A DNA stretch of 64,000 bases from Bacteroidaceae bacterium. Lineage in GTDB: Bacteria; Bacteroidota; Bacteroidia; Bacteroidales; Bacteroidaceae. The DNA lies in assembly GCA_017448825.1 (NCBI GenBank), contig JAFSKR010000037.1, positions 1 through 64,000 on the forward strand, in the 5' to 3' direction. Positions 7,505-16,817 of this stretch are shown in pieces. A model generated the notes under the pieces. The model ran no database searches, was not told the DNA's origin, and saw only the letters and a program-made list of their open reading frames with translations. Position 1 is the first letter of the stretch, and every line of letters starts with the position of its first letter. A program made the position numbers and the translations under genes.

Positions 7505-9037
7505 ATGGAGAACAACCTGAAAGACAAGACGGCTCGCGGCTTCCTGTGGGGAGCTGTCAACAACGGAGCCATGCAGGTGCTGAACGCGGTGTTCGGCATT
7601 GTGCTGGCGCGCAAGTTGGGACAAGCCGACTATGGTCTGATAGGGATGCTCACCATCTTCACGCTCATTGCCAACTCTCTGCAAGATAGTGGCTTCGTCA
7701 CGGCACTCACCAATAAGCGCGATGCCACGCACCGCGACTACAACGCTGTCTTCTGGTTCAACATCACAGTGAGCCTTTGCCTCTACATTCTCCTCTTCTT
7801 CTGTGCACCCCTCATCGCCAACTTCTTCAATGAGCCTATCCTCACAGACCTCTCCCGATTCTATTTCCTCGGCTTTGTCATCGCCTCCTTCAGCATCGTG
7901 CCACGCGCCATCCTCTTTCGGCAGATCAAGCAGAAGGAACTTGCCATCATGGGGCTTACCGCCCTGCTCATCTCAGGCATCGTCGGCATCACGATGGCAT
8001 ACAACGGCATGGCATATTGGGGACTTGCCACCCAAACCCTTACCTTCAACCTCATGGTCACTTTCCTGAGTTGGCTACTCTCCCATTTCCGTCCCACCTT
8101 CCCCCTGTCCGAATGGAGAAAATCGCCCAGCGCATGGGCTGAACCCATCAAGGAGATGTTTGGTTTCTCCTCCAAGATGCTGCTCACCAACATCTTCCTG
8201 CAAATCAACAACAACATCTTCTCTGTCGTACTCGGCAAGCTCTACACCAAGGTGGAAGTGGGCACCTACAACCAAGCCAACAAGTGGAACACCATGGGAG
8301 CCTCCACCATCACAGGCATGGTGCAGGGTGTGGCGCAACCCACCTTCGTCGAGGTAGGAGATGACCCTGAGCGATTACGTCGTGCTTTCTCCAAGATGCT
8401 CCGCTTCACCTGCTTTGTCTCATTCCCCGTCATGTTCGGACTTTCCCTTGTTGCCCCCGAGTTCATCGTCGTGCTCATCAAGGAGAAGTGGCTCCCCTCT
8501 GCCCACCTCATGCAACTGCTCTGCATCGGTGGTGCCTTCCTCCCCATCGCCACCCTCTACTACAACCTCATCATCTCGCGTGGCAAGTCTGATGTCTATA
8601 TGTGGAATGTCATCGCCCAAGGATGCGCCATCCTCGGCAGCATCCTCATGATACACGCACTAACCGAATGGGGCATCGTACAATTTATATATAACAGTTT
8701 ACATCTGACATCGTGCATCGTACATAGCATCGACCTCATGGTTATCGCCTATGTCGCCATCATCATCCTCTGGACAGGCATCTGGCACCGATTTCTCTAT
8801 CAGGAAATCCGCTATCCCTTCCTATCGGCACTCAAAGACATCCTCCCCTTCCTCCTCATCGCTGCCGCTACGATGGTCATCACCTACTTCTCCACTCGTT
8901 GGATAACCCCTCTACCCCTCCTCCTCATCGCTCGCATCCTCCTCGCCAGCCTCATCTACCTCGGCATCCTTTGGCTTTTCGGAGCCAAAATCTTGAAAGA
9001 AAGCATCAGATATCTACTTAAAAAACACAACAAATGA
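7505..9037 (+). CDS. Polysaccharide flippase (MOP superfamily, WzxC-like)
   Basis: The product is a membrane protein of about 510 residues with roughly 14 hydrophobic segments. It opens with ENNLKDKTARGFLWGAVNNG, the usual N-terminus of Bacteroidetes lipopolysaccharide/O-antigen flippases that move undecaprenyl-linked glycans across the inner membrane. The ATG at 7505 is preferred over 7487 because family members begin at this position. It has a FNxxVTFLSWLLSH-type TM block near residue 185 and a Lys/Arg-rich C-terminus. Its stop overlaps the start of the next gene in ATGA, implying translational coupling with a glycoside hydrolase. The glycan handled is unknown. Confidence 0.85.
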   Translation: MENNLKDKTARGFLWGAVNNGAMQVLNAVFGIVLARKLGQADYGLIGMLTIFTLIANSLQDSGFVTALTNKRDATHRDYNAVFWFNITVSLCLYILLFFCAPLIANFFNEPILTDLSRFYFLGFVIASFSIVPRAILFRQIKQKELAIMGLTALLISGIVGITMAYNGMAYWGLATQTLTFNLMVTFLSWLLSHFRPTFPLSEWRKSPSAWAEPIKEMFGFSSKMLLTNIFLQINNNIFSVVLGKLYTKVEVGTYNQANKWNTMGASTITGMVQGVAQPTFVEVGDDPERLRRAFSKMLRFTCFVSFPVMFGLSLVAPEFIVVLIKEKWLPSAHLMQLLCIGGAFLPIATLYYNLIISRGKSDVYMWNVIAQGCAILGSILMIHALTEWGIVQFIYNSLHLTSCIVHSIDLMVIAYVAIIILWTGIWHRFLYQEIRYPFLSALKDILPFLLIAAATMVITYFSTRWITPLPLLLIARILLASLIYLGILWLFGAKILKESIRYLLKKHNK

Positions 9038-10719
9038 AACAACTACAGACTCTCTTCATTGGACTGCTGCTGACCCTCAATGCCCATGCGCAGTTCAAGG
9101 ACTTCCTCATACTCGGCGGTGAGCTGAGTAACTCAGCAGCAACATCCGTCAGCGACATTGACGACGTGCTGCCACGCATGAAGGCATTAGGGCTGAACAC
9201 CGTATTAGTCCCCATCTATTGGGAACTGATGGAGCAGCAGAAGAGCGAAGCCCAATCGCTCAAACCGTCGGAGGGGCAGTTGGACTTCACGCTCGTTGAC
9301 CGTTCCATCGACGTAGCTCGCCAGCAGGGACTGAAGATTGTGCCGCTGTGGTTCGGGGCGTGGAAGAACTCCATGTCGTGCTACACTCCGGCATGGTTCA
9401 AACGCGACGTGAAGCGGTTCCCACGGGCTGTGACGGCAGAAGGCAAGCCACTGGAGATTGCCTCATGCTTCAGCGACAACGTGTTGCAGGCCGACCTGAA
9501 AGCTTTCTCGGCACTGATGCAGCACATCAAGGAGAAAGACCCCCAGCGCGAGGTGGTCATCATGATGCAGATTGAGAACGAGATAGGCATGCTGGAATCG
9601 GCACGCGACCATTCGCCATTGGCAGAGAAAGCCTACAGGCAGCCCGTGCCACAGACGTTGCTCAAAGCGTTGGGCATCAAGAAGCAAGGCACATGGGCAG
9701 AAGTGTTCGGCACCGATGATGATGCCGACGAGAAATTCATGGCGTGGCACTATGCCTGTTACGTAGAGCATCTTGCCAAGGCAGCACGGCAAATCCACGA
9801 TATGCCGCTCTATGTGAATGCAGCCATGAACAGCCGGGGCCGCAAGCCTGGCGAATATCCGTCGGCAGGCCCGTTGGCACATCTTGCGGACATCTGGAAA
9901 GCAGGAGCTCCCAGCATCGACATCCTCGCACCAGACATCTACGACACAGGCTTCAAGTCGTGGGCTTCACAATACGCGATGCCTTTGCGTCCGCAAGAAA
10001 GGTTACGGGCGGGCGAAAGCACGTCGGGAATGGGTGGCAAGGTGAAGAATCGCCTCTTTATCCCAGAAAGCCGTTGCTGCGAGAACAGCGGCGTGCGTGC
10101 CCTTTATGCCTTCGGCGAACATCAGGCACTCGGCTTCTCGCCCTTCGCCATCGACCAAGCTTCGCCTAAGGAAACGGAGTCAGTGACGCAAGCGTATCAC
10201 CTCTTGAAACAAATAGCAAATGGAAAATGGCTAAACAGTAAATTGTCTTGGGGGTTACTTCTTGACCAGGAAGATAAGGAGCGCATCATCGATGACGAAG
10301 GTGTCGTGATGACCTGCCGCCATTATTTCACGCTGCCTTGGGATTCTCGTGCTACTGACGGCTCCACTTGGCCAGAAGGTGGTGCCATGCTCATCCAGTT
10401 GGGCAAGTATGACTATCTGTTGGCAGGTAGCGGTGTGGTGGTTGATTTCAAGACACGTACGGAGAAACAGCAGGAACAGCAGAAGCATTTGGGCGAAGAC
10501 GGCTTTGCCGAGGCTGGCTCGGCATCACAAGCGTCCACCTCTACATTCAAAGGTTCTCGCCTTGGACTCCTTTCCGTTGATGAAGTCACGATTGACGAAC
10601 AAGGACAGATGCACTACCTTCGCCGTCACAATGGCGACCAGAGCCATCAAGGTCGTCATGCCCGCATCAGCGTCGGCGACTGGAAAATTCTGCACATCCA
10701 ACTATACGAATACAAATAG
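9034..10719 (+). CDS. Secreted beta-galactosidase-like glycoside hydrolase (GH35/42-like, DUF5597)
   Basis: The 561-residue protein has a signal peptide (MKQLQTLFIGLLLTLNAHAQ). A GH-A clan TIM barrel follows: PRMKALGLNTVLVPIYWELMEQ at the second strand, the acid/base Glu in MMQIENEIGM (about residue 178) and the likely nucleophile Glu in RLFIPESRC (about 346). The C-terminal 150 residues match the DUF5597 module found after such barrels in Bacteroidetes. The expected activity is release of beta-linked galactose or a similar sugar in the periplasm or outside the cell. The 4-base overlap with the flippase gene is unusual for a catabolic enzyme and hints at a role in processing an exported glycan. 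Confidence 0.8.
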   Translation: MKQLQTLFIGLLLTLNAHAQFKDFLILGGELSNSAATSVSDIDDVLPRMKALGLNTVLVPIYWELMEQQKSEAQSLKPSEGQLDFTLVDRSIDVARQQGLKIVPLWFGAWKNSMSCYTPAWFKRDVKRFPRAVTAEGKPLEIASCFSDNVLQADLKAFSALMQHIKEKDPQREVVIMMQIENEIGMLESARDHSPLAEKAYRQPVPQTLLKALGIKKQGTWAEVFGTDDDADEKFMAWHYACYVEHLAKAARQIHDMPLYVNAAMNSRGRKPGEYPSAGPLAHLADIWKAGAPSIDILAPDIYDTGFKSWASQYAMPLRPQERLRAGESTSGMGGKVKNRLFIPESRCCENSGVRALYAFGEHQALGFSPFAIDQASPKETESVTQAYHLLKQIANGKWLNSKLSWGLLLDQEDKERIIDDEGVVMTCRHYFTLPWDSRATDGSTWPEGGAMLIQLGKYDYLLAGSGVVVDFKTRTEKQQEQQKHLGEDGFAEAGSASQASTSTFKGSRLGLLSVDEVTIDEQGQMHYLRRHNGDQSHQGRHARISVGDWKILHIQLYEYK

Positions 10720-10796
10720 ACACACCTCAAAACACCGATGCCAAGGAGCATATTGCACCTCAAAATCGGGGCAGCAAACTTTTTACATCTGCCAAA

Positions 10797-13124
10797 TTAT
10801 TCCACAGAACATTCCGAGAGGTAGAAGTCTCGCAACCGCTTGTTGACAGGTTCGCCAGTCAGGGTCACGACCTCCTGCAAGCGGATGTCGGCAGAGGAAC
10901 TTCCCACTTTGATGATGTACTCCCCTGGAAGGATGTTCCATTGTCGCTGACCATCGTGGCTATAATGACCAAACTGCTCAGTATAGAGTTTGACATGGAC
11001 GGTCTTGCTTTCGCCTGGCTGCAAAGAGACTCGGGTGAAGCCCTGCAACTGGAGGGGGCGAATGGGCTGGGAGCTTTGTGTAGGCGACAGATATATTTGT
11101 GCGATTTCGTCAGCAGCCATGTTGCCCGTGTTCTTGACATCGAAGGTTAAGCCTATACTCGGGTCGGCAGTCGAAGCGGTTTGGTTCACTTGCAGGTTAC
11201 TGTAGGCAAAAGTGGTGTAAGCGAGACCATAACCGAAAGGCCACTGGATACGGGCATCGGGGGATGCGGAGTAGTTGTAACAGATGGGGGTGTTGATTTC
11301 CTGGTTCGGATAGCTAACGGAAAGTTTGGCGGAGGGTGACACCTTGCCATAAAGGATGTCAGCCAAGGCATTTCCGCCTTCCTCGCCTGGATACCAAGCC
11401 TGTATCACAGCGGCACAACGCTCTGCCAGACCTAACACGACTTGTGCCCGTCCACCGAACATGACGAGTATGACGGGTTTTCCTGTCTGTATCAATTCTT
11501 CCACATATTGTTCCTGTCTGCCTGGTAAACGGAGGCTCTGGCGGTCACGGTTCTCGCCACAGAGCATCACGTTCTCACCGACGGCTGCGATGATGACATC
11601 GCTCTGTCGGGCGAGAGCAAGGGCTTCTTGTGGGTCTGCTTTTTCGCCTGATTCCACTTTACGATGCAGGATTTCGTATTCCCAAGCACGTTCGTCACCC
11701 AGCTCTTGGTATTTGGTCTCTATCTCTTCTGTCCAGTCGCAGCCGCGCGAATAGAGGATGCTGACATCCGAGGGTTTGCAGTTGGTCATTCCCTCTAACA
11801 GTTTCACGATATGTGGCTGGTCGGGCACTTGCTCCTGCTTTTTCCAGAAATAGGACATGGCGGGATAGGTGTAGTCACCGCACATCGCCCAGATGGAGTT
11901 GGCATTGGGTCCTGTGACGAGGATGTTTTTAACATCTGTCAGAGGCAAGACCCCGTTGTTCTCTAACAAGACCACAGATTGGGTGGCTATATCATAGGCG
12001 GTCTTCCGTTCCTCGGGCGAGTCCAGTTTAATTTCTTCCGTAGTGTAAAGGTAAGCATCCCTGTCGAAGAGTCCCAGAAGAAACTTCTGCCGAAGCACAT
12101 TCTTGACAGCCCGTTCGAAGGAAGCAGATGTGACCAGTCCTTGGTCGATGGCTGTTTGCAAGTGCTGATAGCTGGCACCATAGGGGAAGTCAACATCGTT
12201 GCCTGCGTTGATGGCAGCCGCTGCCTTCTCCACCACACTTTCCATGTCGGGCAGCTGGTCGATGGCAGTATAATCGCTCACCACCATGCCGTCGAAGCCA
12301 ACATAGTCGCGCAGAATGTCTTGCAGTATCTCGCTGTTGGCTACGCACTTGGTGCCATGAATGGCGTGATAACCTGGCATGATGGCTTTACTGCCTGCCA
12401 AACGTATCATCGCCTCATGGGGCAAGAGTATCTCTTCCATCAGTTCTTTTTCATCGGCATCGCCACCGCCTCCGTAGCCAAGATAGTGTTTGGAGCACGC
12501 CGCTACGCCCTTTTTCAAGTCGCCTTGCTGCAAACCCTTGACAAAGGCAGTACCCATCACAGCTGAGAGATAGCCATCCTCGCCATAAGATTCCTCCAGT
12601 CGATTGAAGCTGGGGATACGGCATACGTCAACCATTGGCGAGAGTGCGAATGCGCCTCCCATCCGACGGAGGGCGGTGCTGGTCTGACGAGTCTTCAGTT
12701 CTGCCAAGTCGGGATTGAAGGAACAGGCCTGCCCTATCTGTTGTGGATAGATGGTGGCACCTAAGGTGTTGATTCCCGAGAGTACTTCTTCATGGAAGAG
12801 GGCTGGAATGCCGCTGGGAGTATGGTGCATAAGCCAATCTTGCACAGCTGCAACACGGTCACGGAGCTCATTAGGGTTTCGGGGATGTTGCAGGGCAAAC
12901 TGGGAGAAATGTCCGATGCCATAGGGTATCTGTTCCCGACATTTGACAGTGTCCAGATTCCCCTGCTCATCGAACAGGTCGTCCATATACATACTTCTCA
13001 ACTGGGCGATGCGTTCTTCCTGTGACATCTTGCCGTAGAGTTCGTCTATCTGCTGTTCCATGTCTGCAACGTTATTGCACCCTATCAAAAGTGCGGTCAA
13101 ACCTATCATGACAAACCATTTCAT
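10797..13124 (-). CDS. Glycoside hydrolase family 3 lipoprotein (beta-glucosidase/beta-xylosidase type)
   Basis: The 775-residue protein starts MKWFVMIGLTALLIGC, a lipoprotein signal with Cys16. It has the three-part GH3 layout: an N-terminal TIM barrel with KHYLGYGG and the catalytic nucleophile Asp in DGMVVSDYTAI (about residue 283), an alpha/beta sandwich, and a C-terminal fibronectin-type III domain ending near HYSHDGQRQWNILPGEYIIKVGSSS. Known relatives remove glucose or xylose from non-reducing ends of plant or host oligosaccharides. No SusC/SusD pair lies nearby, so it is not in a classical polysaccharide utilisation locus. It is convergent with the glycosidase gene at 9034-10719. Sugar specificity cannot be read from the sequence. 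Confidence 0.88.
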   Translation of the reverse strand: MKWFVMIGLTALLIGCNNVADMEQQIDELYGKMSQEERIAQLRSMYMDDLFDEQGNLDTVKCREQIPYGIGHFSQFALQHPRNPNELRDRVAAVQDWLMHHTPSGIPALFHEEVLSGINTLGATIYPQQIGQACSFNPDLAELKTRQTSTALRRMGGAFALSPMVDVCRIPSFNRLEESYGEDGYLSAVMGTAFVKGLQQGDLKKGVAACSKHYLGYGGGGDADEKELMEEILLPHEAMIRLAGSKAIMPGYHAIHGTKCVANSEILQDILRDYVGFDGMVVSDYTAIDQLPDMESVVEKAAAAINAGNDVDFPYGASYQHLQTAIDQGLVTSASFERAVKNVLRQKFLLGLFDRDAYLYTTEEIKLDSPEERKTAYDIATQSVVLLENNGVLPLTDVKNILVTGPNANSIWAMCGDYTYPAMSYFWKKQEQVPDQPHIVKLLEGMTNCKPSDVSILYSRGCDWTEEIETKYQELGDERAWEYEILHRKVESGEKADPQEALALARQSDVIIAAVGENVMLCGENRDRQSLRLPGRQEQYVEELIQTGKPVILVMFGGRAQVVLGLAERCAAVIQAWYPGEEGGNALADILYGKVSPSAKLSVSYPNQEINTPICYNYSASPDARIQWPFGYGLAYTTFAYSNLQVNQTASTADPSIGLTFDVKNTGNMAADEIAQIYLSPTQSSQPIRPLQLQGFTRVSLQPGESKTVHVKLYTEQFGHYSHDGQRQWNILPGEYIIKVGSSSADIRLQEVVTLTGEPVNKRLRDFYLSECSVE

Positions 13125-13142
13125 TGGACAATTTAATGTAAT

Positions 13143-13220
13143 GTGAAAAATGAAAAGTGAAAAATGAAAAGTGAAAAATGAAAAGTGAAAAGTGAAAAAT
13201 GAAAAGTGAAAAATGAAAAA
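13143..13220. repeat. 14-bp tandem repeat upstream of the GH3 gene
   Basis: Five full units of GTGAAAAATGAAAA and one 7-base partial unit lie head to tail immediately upstream (with respect to the minus strand) of the GH3 start. The unit is the same A-rich sequence that forms the outer part of the hairpin repeats at 4154 and 18765. It is where a promoter would be expected; no TAnnTTTG box is seen for the GH3 gene. Confidence 0.8.
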
Positions 13221-13229
13221 ACTCGGAAA

Positions 13230-13345
13230 CTTTTATTTAAGTTTTGCAAGTTGTATATCTGTGAAGTTAACGGAGTTAGCGAAGTTATCGGTTCTTTGCG
13301 AGAAAGGAACCGATAACTTCAGAAAGTTGAGAACTTTTAGTTATT
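13230..13345. repeat. Dispersed AACTTCG-rich intergenic repeat, copy 2
   Basis: This stretch contains TTTTGCAAGTTGTATATCT followed by GAAGTTAACGGAGTTAGCG and GAAGTTATCGG, closely matching 20741-20793, and an AACCGATAACTTCAGAAAGTT segment shared with 2864-2900 and 20905-20920. It lies between the GH3 gene and the end of the flavodoxin gene. Confidence 0.75.
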
Positions 13346-14179
13346 AGCTTCCCTGACCACTTGTGTGAAGACAGGAGTCTGACCTTCTTCCACCATCACA
13401 TAAACTTTCATCTCACTTGCAGGAGGGTTGTTCGGATTATCCTCGCGGGGGAGGTCCACAGCGGTGAACAGATACTCTGTGCCATCTGAAACCGTGCGGG
13501 AAGCAACTGTCTGGGCCTGTGCGTGAATCATCGGATAATCTTTCACAGCTGAATCAAAGATGGCAGATTCCTCTTCGCTGACAGGATGTTGCCCAGGGAA
13601 GGCTTCGGGCTGCGTATATTCACCCTCAATAAAGCCACCAGCCTTCAAGAACTGATCCATCTCCTTGGGCACAGCCTTCATACGGGCTGCACGAACACCA
13701 TAACCAGGCAAAATCTCAGCTTTCGGTTGCTTTTCCACCAAGTCCTTCACACTGGAATCAAGTCCACCACTGCCGAAGGTGCAGAACGGGACGACTTTCT
13801 TGCCACTCAAATCCACCTTGTCCAAAAAAGCGGCAACGGGCGGCGCATAGGTGCCAAACCACACAGGATAGCCGAGGAAGATGACATCATATTGGGCAAC
13901 ATCGACAGCCAAGGGCTGAATCTCAGGAATGACACCTTGTTCACGTTCCTGCATACAGCGAGCTATCGTAGCCTGAAAATCGCCATCATAAGGTTTCACG
14001 GGTACAATCTCTTCCAAATCAGCCCCCAGCCGTGTGGCAATCTCCTGTGCCACAGTCTTCGTGTTCGACGTTTGGGAATAATAGAGCACCAACACTTTTT
14101 GTGCTTCATTCTTTTGGCAGCAAGACATCATAGCTACCATTGTGACCACAAAGGCCAGCATCCATTTCAAAGCTTTCAT
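13337..14179 (-). CDS. Flavodoxin-like lipoprotein
   Basis: The ATG at 14179 gives MKALKWMLAFVVTMVAMMSCC, a lipoprotein signal with Cys20; an upstream in-frame ATG at 14251 would hide this signal and run over the promoter region. The 280-residue product has a flavodoxin fold. The FMN phosphate loop is YYSQTSNTKTVA (about residues 37-48), followed by FLGYPVWFGTYAPPVAAFL and FCTFGSGGLDSS. Family members of this size in gut Bacteroidales are envelope flavodoxins thought to act in electron transfer; a C-terminal extension of about 70 residues is extra. A -7 box lies upstream. The partner enzyme is not evident here. Confidence 0.82.
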   Translation of the reverse strand: MKALKWMLAFVVTMVAMMSCCQKNEAQKVLVLYYSQTSNTKTVAQEIATRLGADLEEIVPVKPYDGDFQATIARCMQEREQGVIPEIQPLAVDVAQYDVIFLGYPVWFGTYAPPVAAFLDKVDLSGKKVVPFCTFGSGGLDSSVKDLVEKQPKAEILPGYGVRAARMKAVPKEMDQFLKAGGFIEGEYTQPEAFPGQHPVSEEESAIFDSAVKDYPMIHAQAQTVASRTVSDGTEYLFTAVDLPREDNPNNPPASEMKVYVMVEEGQTPVFTQVVREANN

Positions 14180-14262
14180 ACAAATCGGTTTTTTAGTGGT
14201 TATTGTTAAGTAAATAGTGTTATAAACTGATAGGATAGAAAGGTGACACATCTTATCTGTTG

Positions 14263-14270
14263 CAAAGATA
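14263..14270 (-). promoter_or_regulatory. -7 box for the flavodoxin lipoprotein gene
   Basis: On the minus strand the sequence reads TATCTTTG, matching TAnnTTTG, about 84 bases before the chosen ATG at 14179. The -33 region is weak. Its position downstream of the in-frame ATG at 14251 as read on the minus strand would leave that start transcribed too, but the signal peptide argues for 14179. Confidence 0.6.
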
Positions 14271-14454
14271 ATGAAGAATCAGGAATTAACCATTGCAATT
14301 CACCAATTTTTGACTCTTTCGTGGCGATTTTCTTGCCTACAAAGGCACAGATGTCCGTTCTTCCTGCCACTGAAGGACATTCTTCCTTTCCACCCCGTCG
14401 CCCAAAAATTCCCCATGAAACTCCTCCTAAGTCCCTTACGGAATATCCTCTAAT

Positions 14455-14613
14455 CAATTTAGCTTGATTACAATTTTCAATTTGGCTTGATTACAACTTT
14501 CAATTTGGCTTGATTACAACTTTTAGTTTAGCTTGATTACACTAAGTTGTATTCAAGCCAAATTGATTTGTGTATTTAAGCCAAATTGATTTTTATATTC
14601 AAGTCAAATTGAA
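14455..14613. repeat. Array of 23-bp repeats, four direct then three inverted
   Basis: Units of about 23 bp with the core CAATTTGGCTTGATTACAA start at 14455, 14478, 14501 and about 14525. Three units in the opposite orientation (core TATTCAAGCCAAATTGATTT) follow at about 14548, 14571 and 14594. There are no spacers, so it is not a CRISPR array. The two halves could pair into one long cruciform. It lies between the divergent flavodoxin and fumarase genes. Confidence 0.8.
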
Positions 14614-14930
14614 AGGAGACAATGAGACAAAGATGCCAAGGGATACGTCATAAAGCTTTTTTAGGTAACGTCACAGTCCTCTTTGAAGTGACGGGACGAA
14701 CGTATCAACGGCAGCGGCACCTGTCGGGCGACGAGGAACAGGCATCGTTACAGCTGTCGTAAAGGATGAAAAAATATCATCCTGCGGCCTCCGTTTGCAT
14801 GTGTCACCACCTCCATGTTTTTCGTTTATCCAACAAAAAAGTTCCCGATTCTCGTTCTCCGAACCAAGAAAAACCTCTTTTTCACAAAAAACAACACGAA
14901 AACCTTTTAATCTTTCGTTTATTTGGTGTA
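14614..14930. other. Intergenic stretch without a supported gene
   Basis: About 300 bases follow the repeat array. A short inverted pair GTCAC/GTGAC around 14671-14695 is the only structure seen. Small open frames on both strands here have no start context, no family resemblance and run into the repeats on either side, so none is called. Confidence 0.5.
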
Positions 14931-15047
14931 TCTTTGCATAAGATAAGATGCACCTCAGCATAGTTCAAGTACACTTGGCTCTGCGTTCGGCTTTCATCAT
15001 CTTTGCATAAGATAAGATGCGCCTCAGCATAGTTCAAGTACACTTGG
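14931..15047 (+). repeat. Tandem 48-bp repeat carrying a promoter, upstream of fumarase
   Basis: A 48-base unit beginning TCTTTGCATAAGATAAGATG occurs at 14931-14978 and 15000-15047, a period of 69 bases, with one mismatch. In the first copy the two preceding bases complete TATCTTTG (14929-14936), a good -7 box; in the second copy the same position reads CATCTTTG. The unit also contains the inverted motif AAGTACACTT. The fumarase gene starts 91 bases after the second copy. Confidence 0.75.
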
Positions 15048-15137
15048 ATGAAGCCGAGGCATAAGGAGGGAACTTCCCAAGTGAAGACCTGCGAAACTTG
15101 AATGGTATTACTGATAAACAAATAAACTCTAACATCT

Positions 15138-16790
15138 ATGGCTCAAGCACCAGAATTTAAGTATGCGCCGATGTTCCAGATGGGACAGGACACGACGGAA
15201 TACCGTCTGCTGACGAAGGACGGCATCAGTGTCGGCGAGTTTGAGGGAAAAGAAATCGTGAAGGTCTCGCCCGAGGCTCTCACGCTGTTGGCTCAACAAG
15301 CATTCCACGATGTGGAGTTCATGCTGCGCCGTGAACACAACCTGCAGGTGGCAAAAATTCTGCGCGACCCCGAGGCAAGCGAAAACGACAAGTACGTAGC
15401 TCTCCAGTTCCTGCGCAATGCCGAGACAGCAGCCAAAGGCATTCTGCCTTTCTGCCAAGACACGGGAACCGCCATCATACACGGCGAAAAGGGACAGCAG
15501 GTGTGGACAGGCTTCGAAGACGAAGAAGCACTGTCGAAGGGTGTGTTCAACACCTTCACACAGGACAACCTGCGCTACTCCCAAAACGCACCGCTGAATA
15601 TGTACGACGAGGTGAACACGAAGTGCAACCTGCCCGCACAGATTGACATCGAGGCAACCGAAGGTGCTGAATACCGTTTCGTGATGGTGGCAAAGGGTGG
15701 CGGTTCTGCCAATAAGACCTACTTCTACCCCATGACGAAGGCGACCATCCAGAACGAGGGCACCCTGCTCCCGTTCCTTGTGGAGGAGATGAAGCATCTG
15801 GGCACAGCGGCTTGTCCTCCTTATCATATTGCATTCGTGATTGGCGGCACTTCAGCAGAAAAGAACCTGCTGACCGTGAAACTCGCCTCCATCAAGTACT
15901 ACGACTCGCTGCCCACCACTGGCGACGAGACAGGTCGTGCCTTCCGTGATGTCGATTTGGAAGAGAAACTCTTGAAAGAAGCATACAAGATTGGCTTGGG
16001 AGCACAGTTCGGCGGCAAATACCTGGCACACGACATCCGTGTGATTCGTCTGCCTCGCCATGGTGCCAGCTGCCCCATCGGCATGGGCGTTTCCTGCTCT
16101 GCCGACCGCAACATCAAGGCCAAGATTAACAAGGACGGCATCTGGTTGGAGAAGATGGACAGCAACCCTGCTGAACTGATTCCAGAAGAATACCGTCGTC
16201 CTGGCGAAGGCGGCAAGGGCATCGAGATTGACCTGAACAAGGGCATTGACGCGGTGCGTGCCGAACTGACCAAATACCCCGTATCGACCCGTGTGAACCT
16301 GAAGGGCACCATCATCGTGGCTCGCGACATCGCCCATGCGAAGCTGAAGGCACGTCTCGATGCAGGCGAGGGTATGCCACAGTACTTCAAGGACTATCCC
16401 GTGCTCTATGCAGGTCCTGCCAAGACTCCAGAGGGCTATCCTTGCGGATCGATGGGACCCACGACAGCCAACCGCATGGATCCCTACGTGGACGAGTTCC
16501 AGGCCAACGGTGCCAGCCTCGTGATGATAGCCAAGGGCAACCGTACCCAGCAGGTGACCGACGCTTGCAAGAAACATGGCGGCTTCTACCTCGGCACCAT
16601 CGGCGGTGTGGCAGCAGTGCTCTCTCAGTCGAGCATCAAGAGCATCGAGTGTGTGGAATATCCAGAACTCGGCATGGAGGCCATCTGGAAGATTGAGGTG
16701 GAAGACTTCCCCGCCTTCATCCTGGTGGACGACAAGGGCAATGACTTCTTCAAGCAGTTGAAACCCTGCGAGGGATGCACCATCCTTTAA
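15138..16790 (+). CDS. Fumarate hydratase, class I (iron-sulfur)
   Basis: The 550-residue cytoplasmic enzyme interconverts fumarate and malate. It has the two-domain class I layout: an alpha domain with [13 protein letters not shown] (about 109-121) and [14 protein letters not shown] (about 192-205), and a beta domain with [17 protein letters not shown] (about 436-452). Cys in [16 protein letters not shown] and CGSMGPTT are the expected cluster ligands. In Bacteroidales this enzyme works in the reductive branch leading to succinate and propionate. The leader carries a duplicated repeat with a promoter. The small gene at 16818 and frr follow on the same strand. Oxygen sensitivity is a family property. 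Confidence 0.95.
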   Translation: MAQAPEFKYAPMFQMGQDTTEYRLLTKDGISVGEFEGKEIVKVSPEALTLLAQQAFHDVEFMLRREHNLQVAKILRDPEASENDKYVALQFLRNAETAAKGILPFCQDTGTAIIHGEKGQQVWTGFEDEEALSKGVFNTFTQDNLRYSQNAPLNMYDEVNTKCNLPAQIDIEATEGAEYRFVMVAKGGGSANKTYFYPMTKATIQNEGTLLPFLVEEMKHLGTAACPPYHIAFVIGGTSAEKNLLTVKLASIKYYDSLPTTGDETGRAFRDVDLEEKLLKEAYKIGLGAQFGGKYLAHDIRVIRLPRHGASCPIGMGVSCSADRNIKAKINKDGIWLEKMDSNPAELIPEEYRRPGEGGKGIEIDLNKGIDAVRAELTKYPVSTRVNLKGTIIVARDIAHAKLKARLDAGEGMPQYFKDYPVLYAGPAKTPEGYPCGSMGPTTANRMDPYVDEFQANGASLVMIAKGNRTQQVTDACKKHGGFYLGTIGGVAAVLSQSSIKSIECVEYPELGMEAIWKIEVEDFPAFILVDDKGNDFFKQLKPCEGCTIL

Positions 16791-16817
16791 TGTACATTGT
16801 AAATCGTCAGATTGTAA

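Noticed and set aside
14455..14613. CRISPR array
   Set aside because: The 23-bp units abut one another without unique spacers, change orientation midway, and no cas gene is nearby.
14671..14961. 96-residue minus-strand open frame
   Set aside because: It begins inside the promoter-bearing repeat upstream of fumarase and has no family features.
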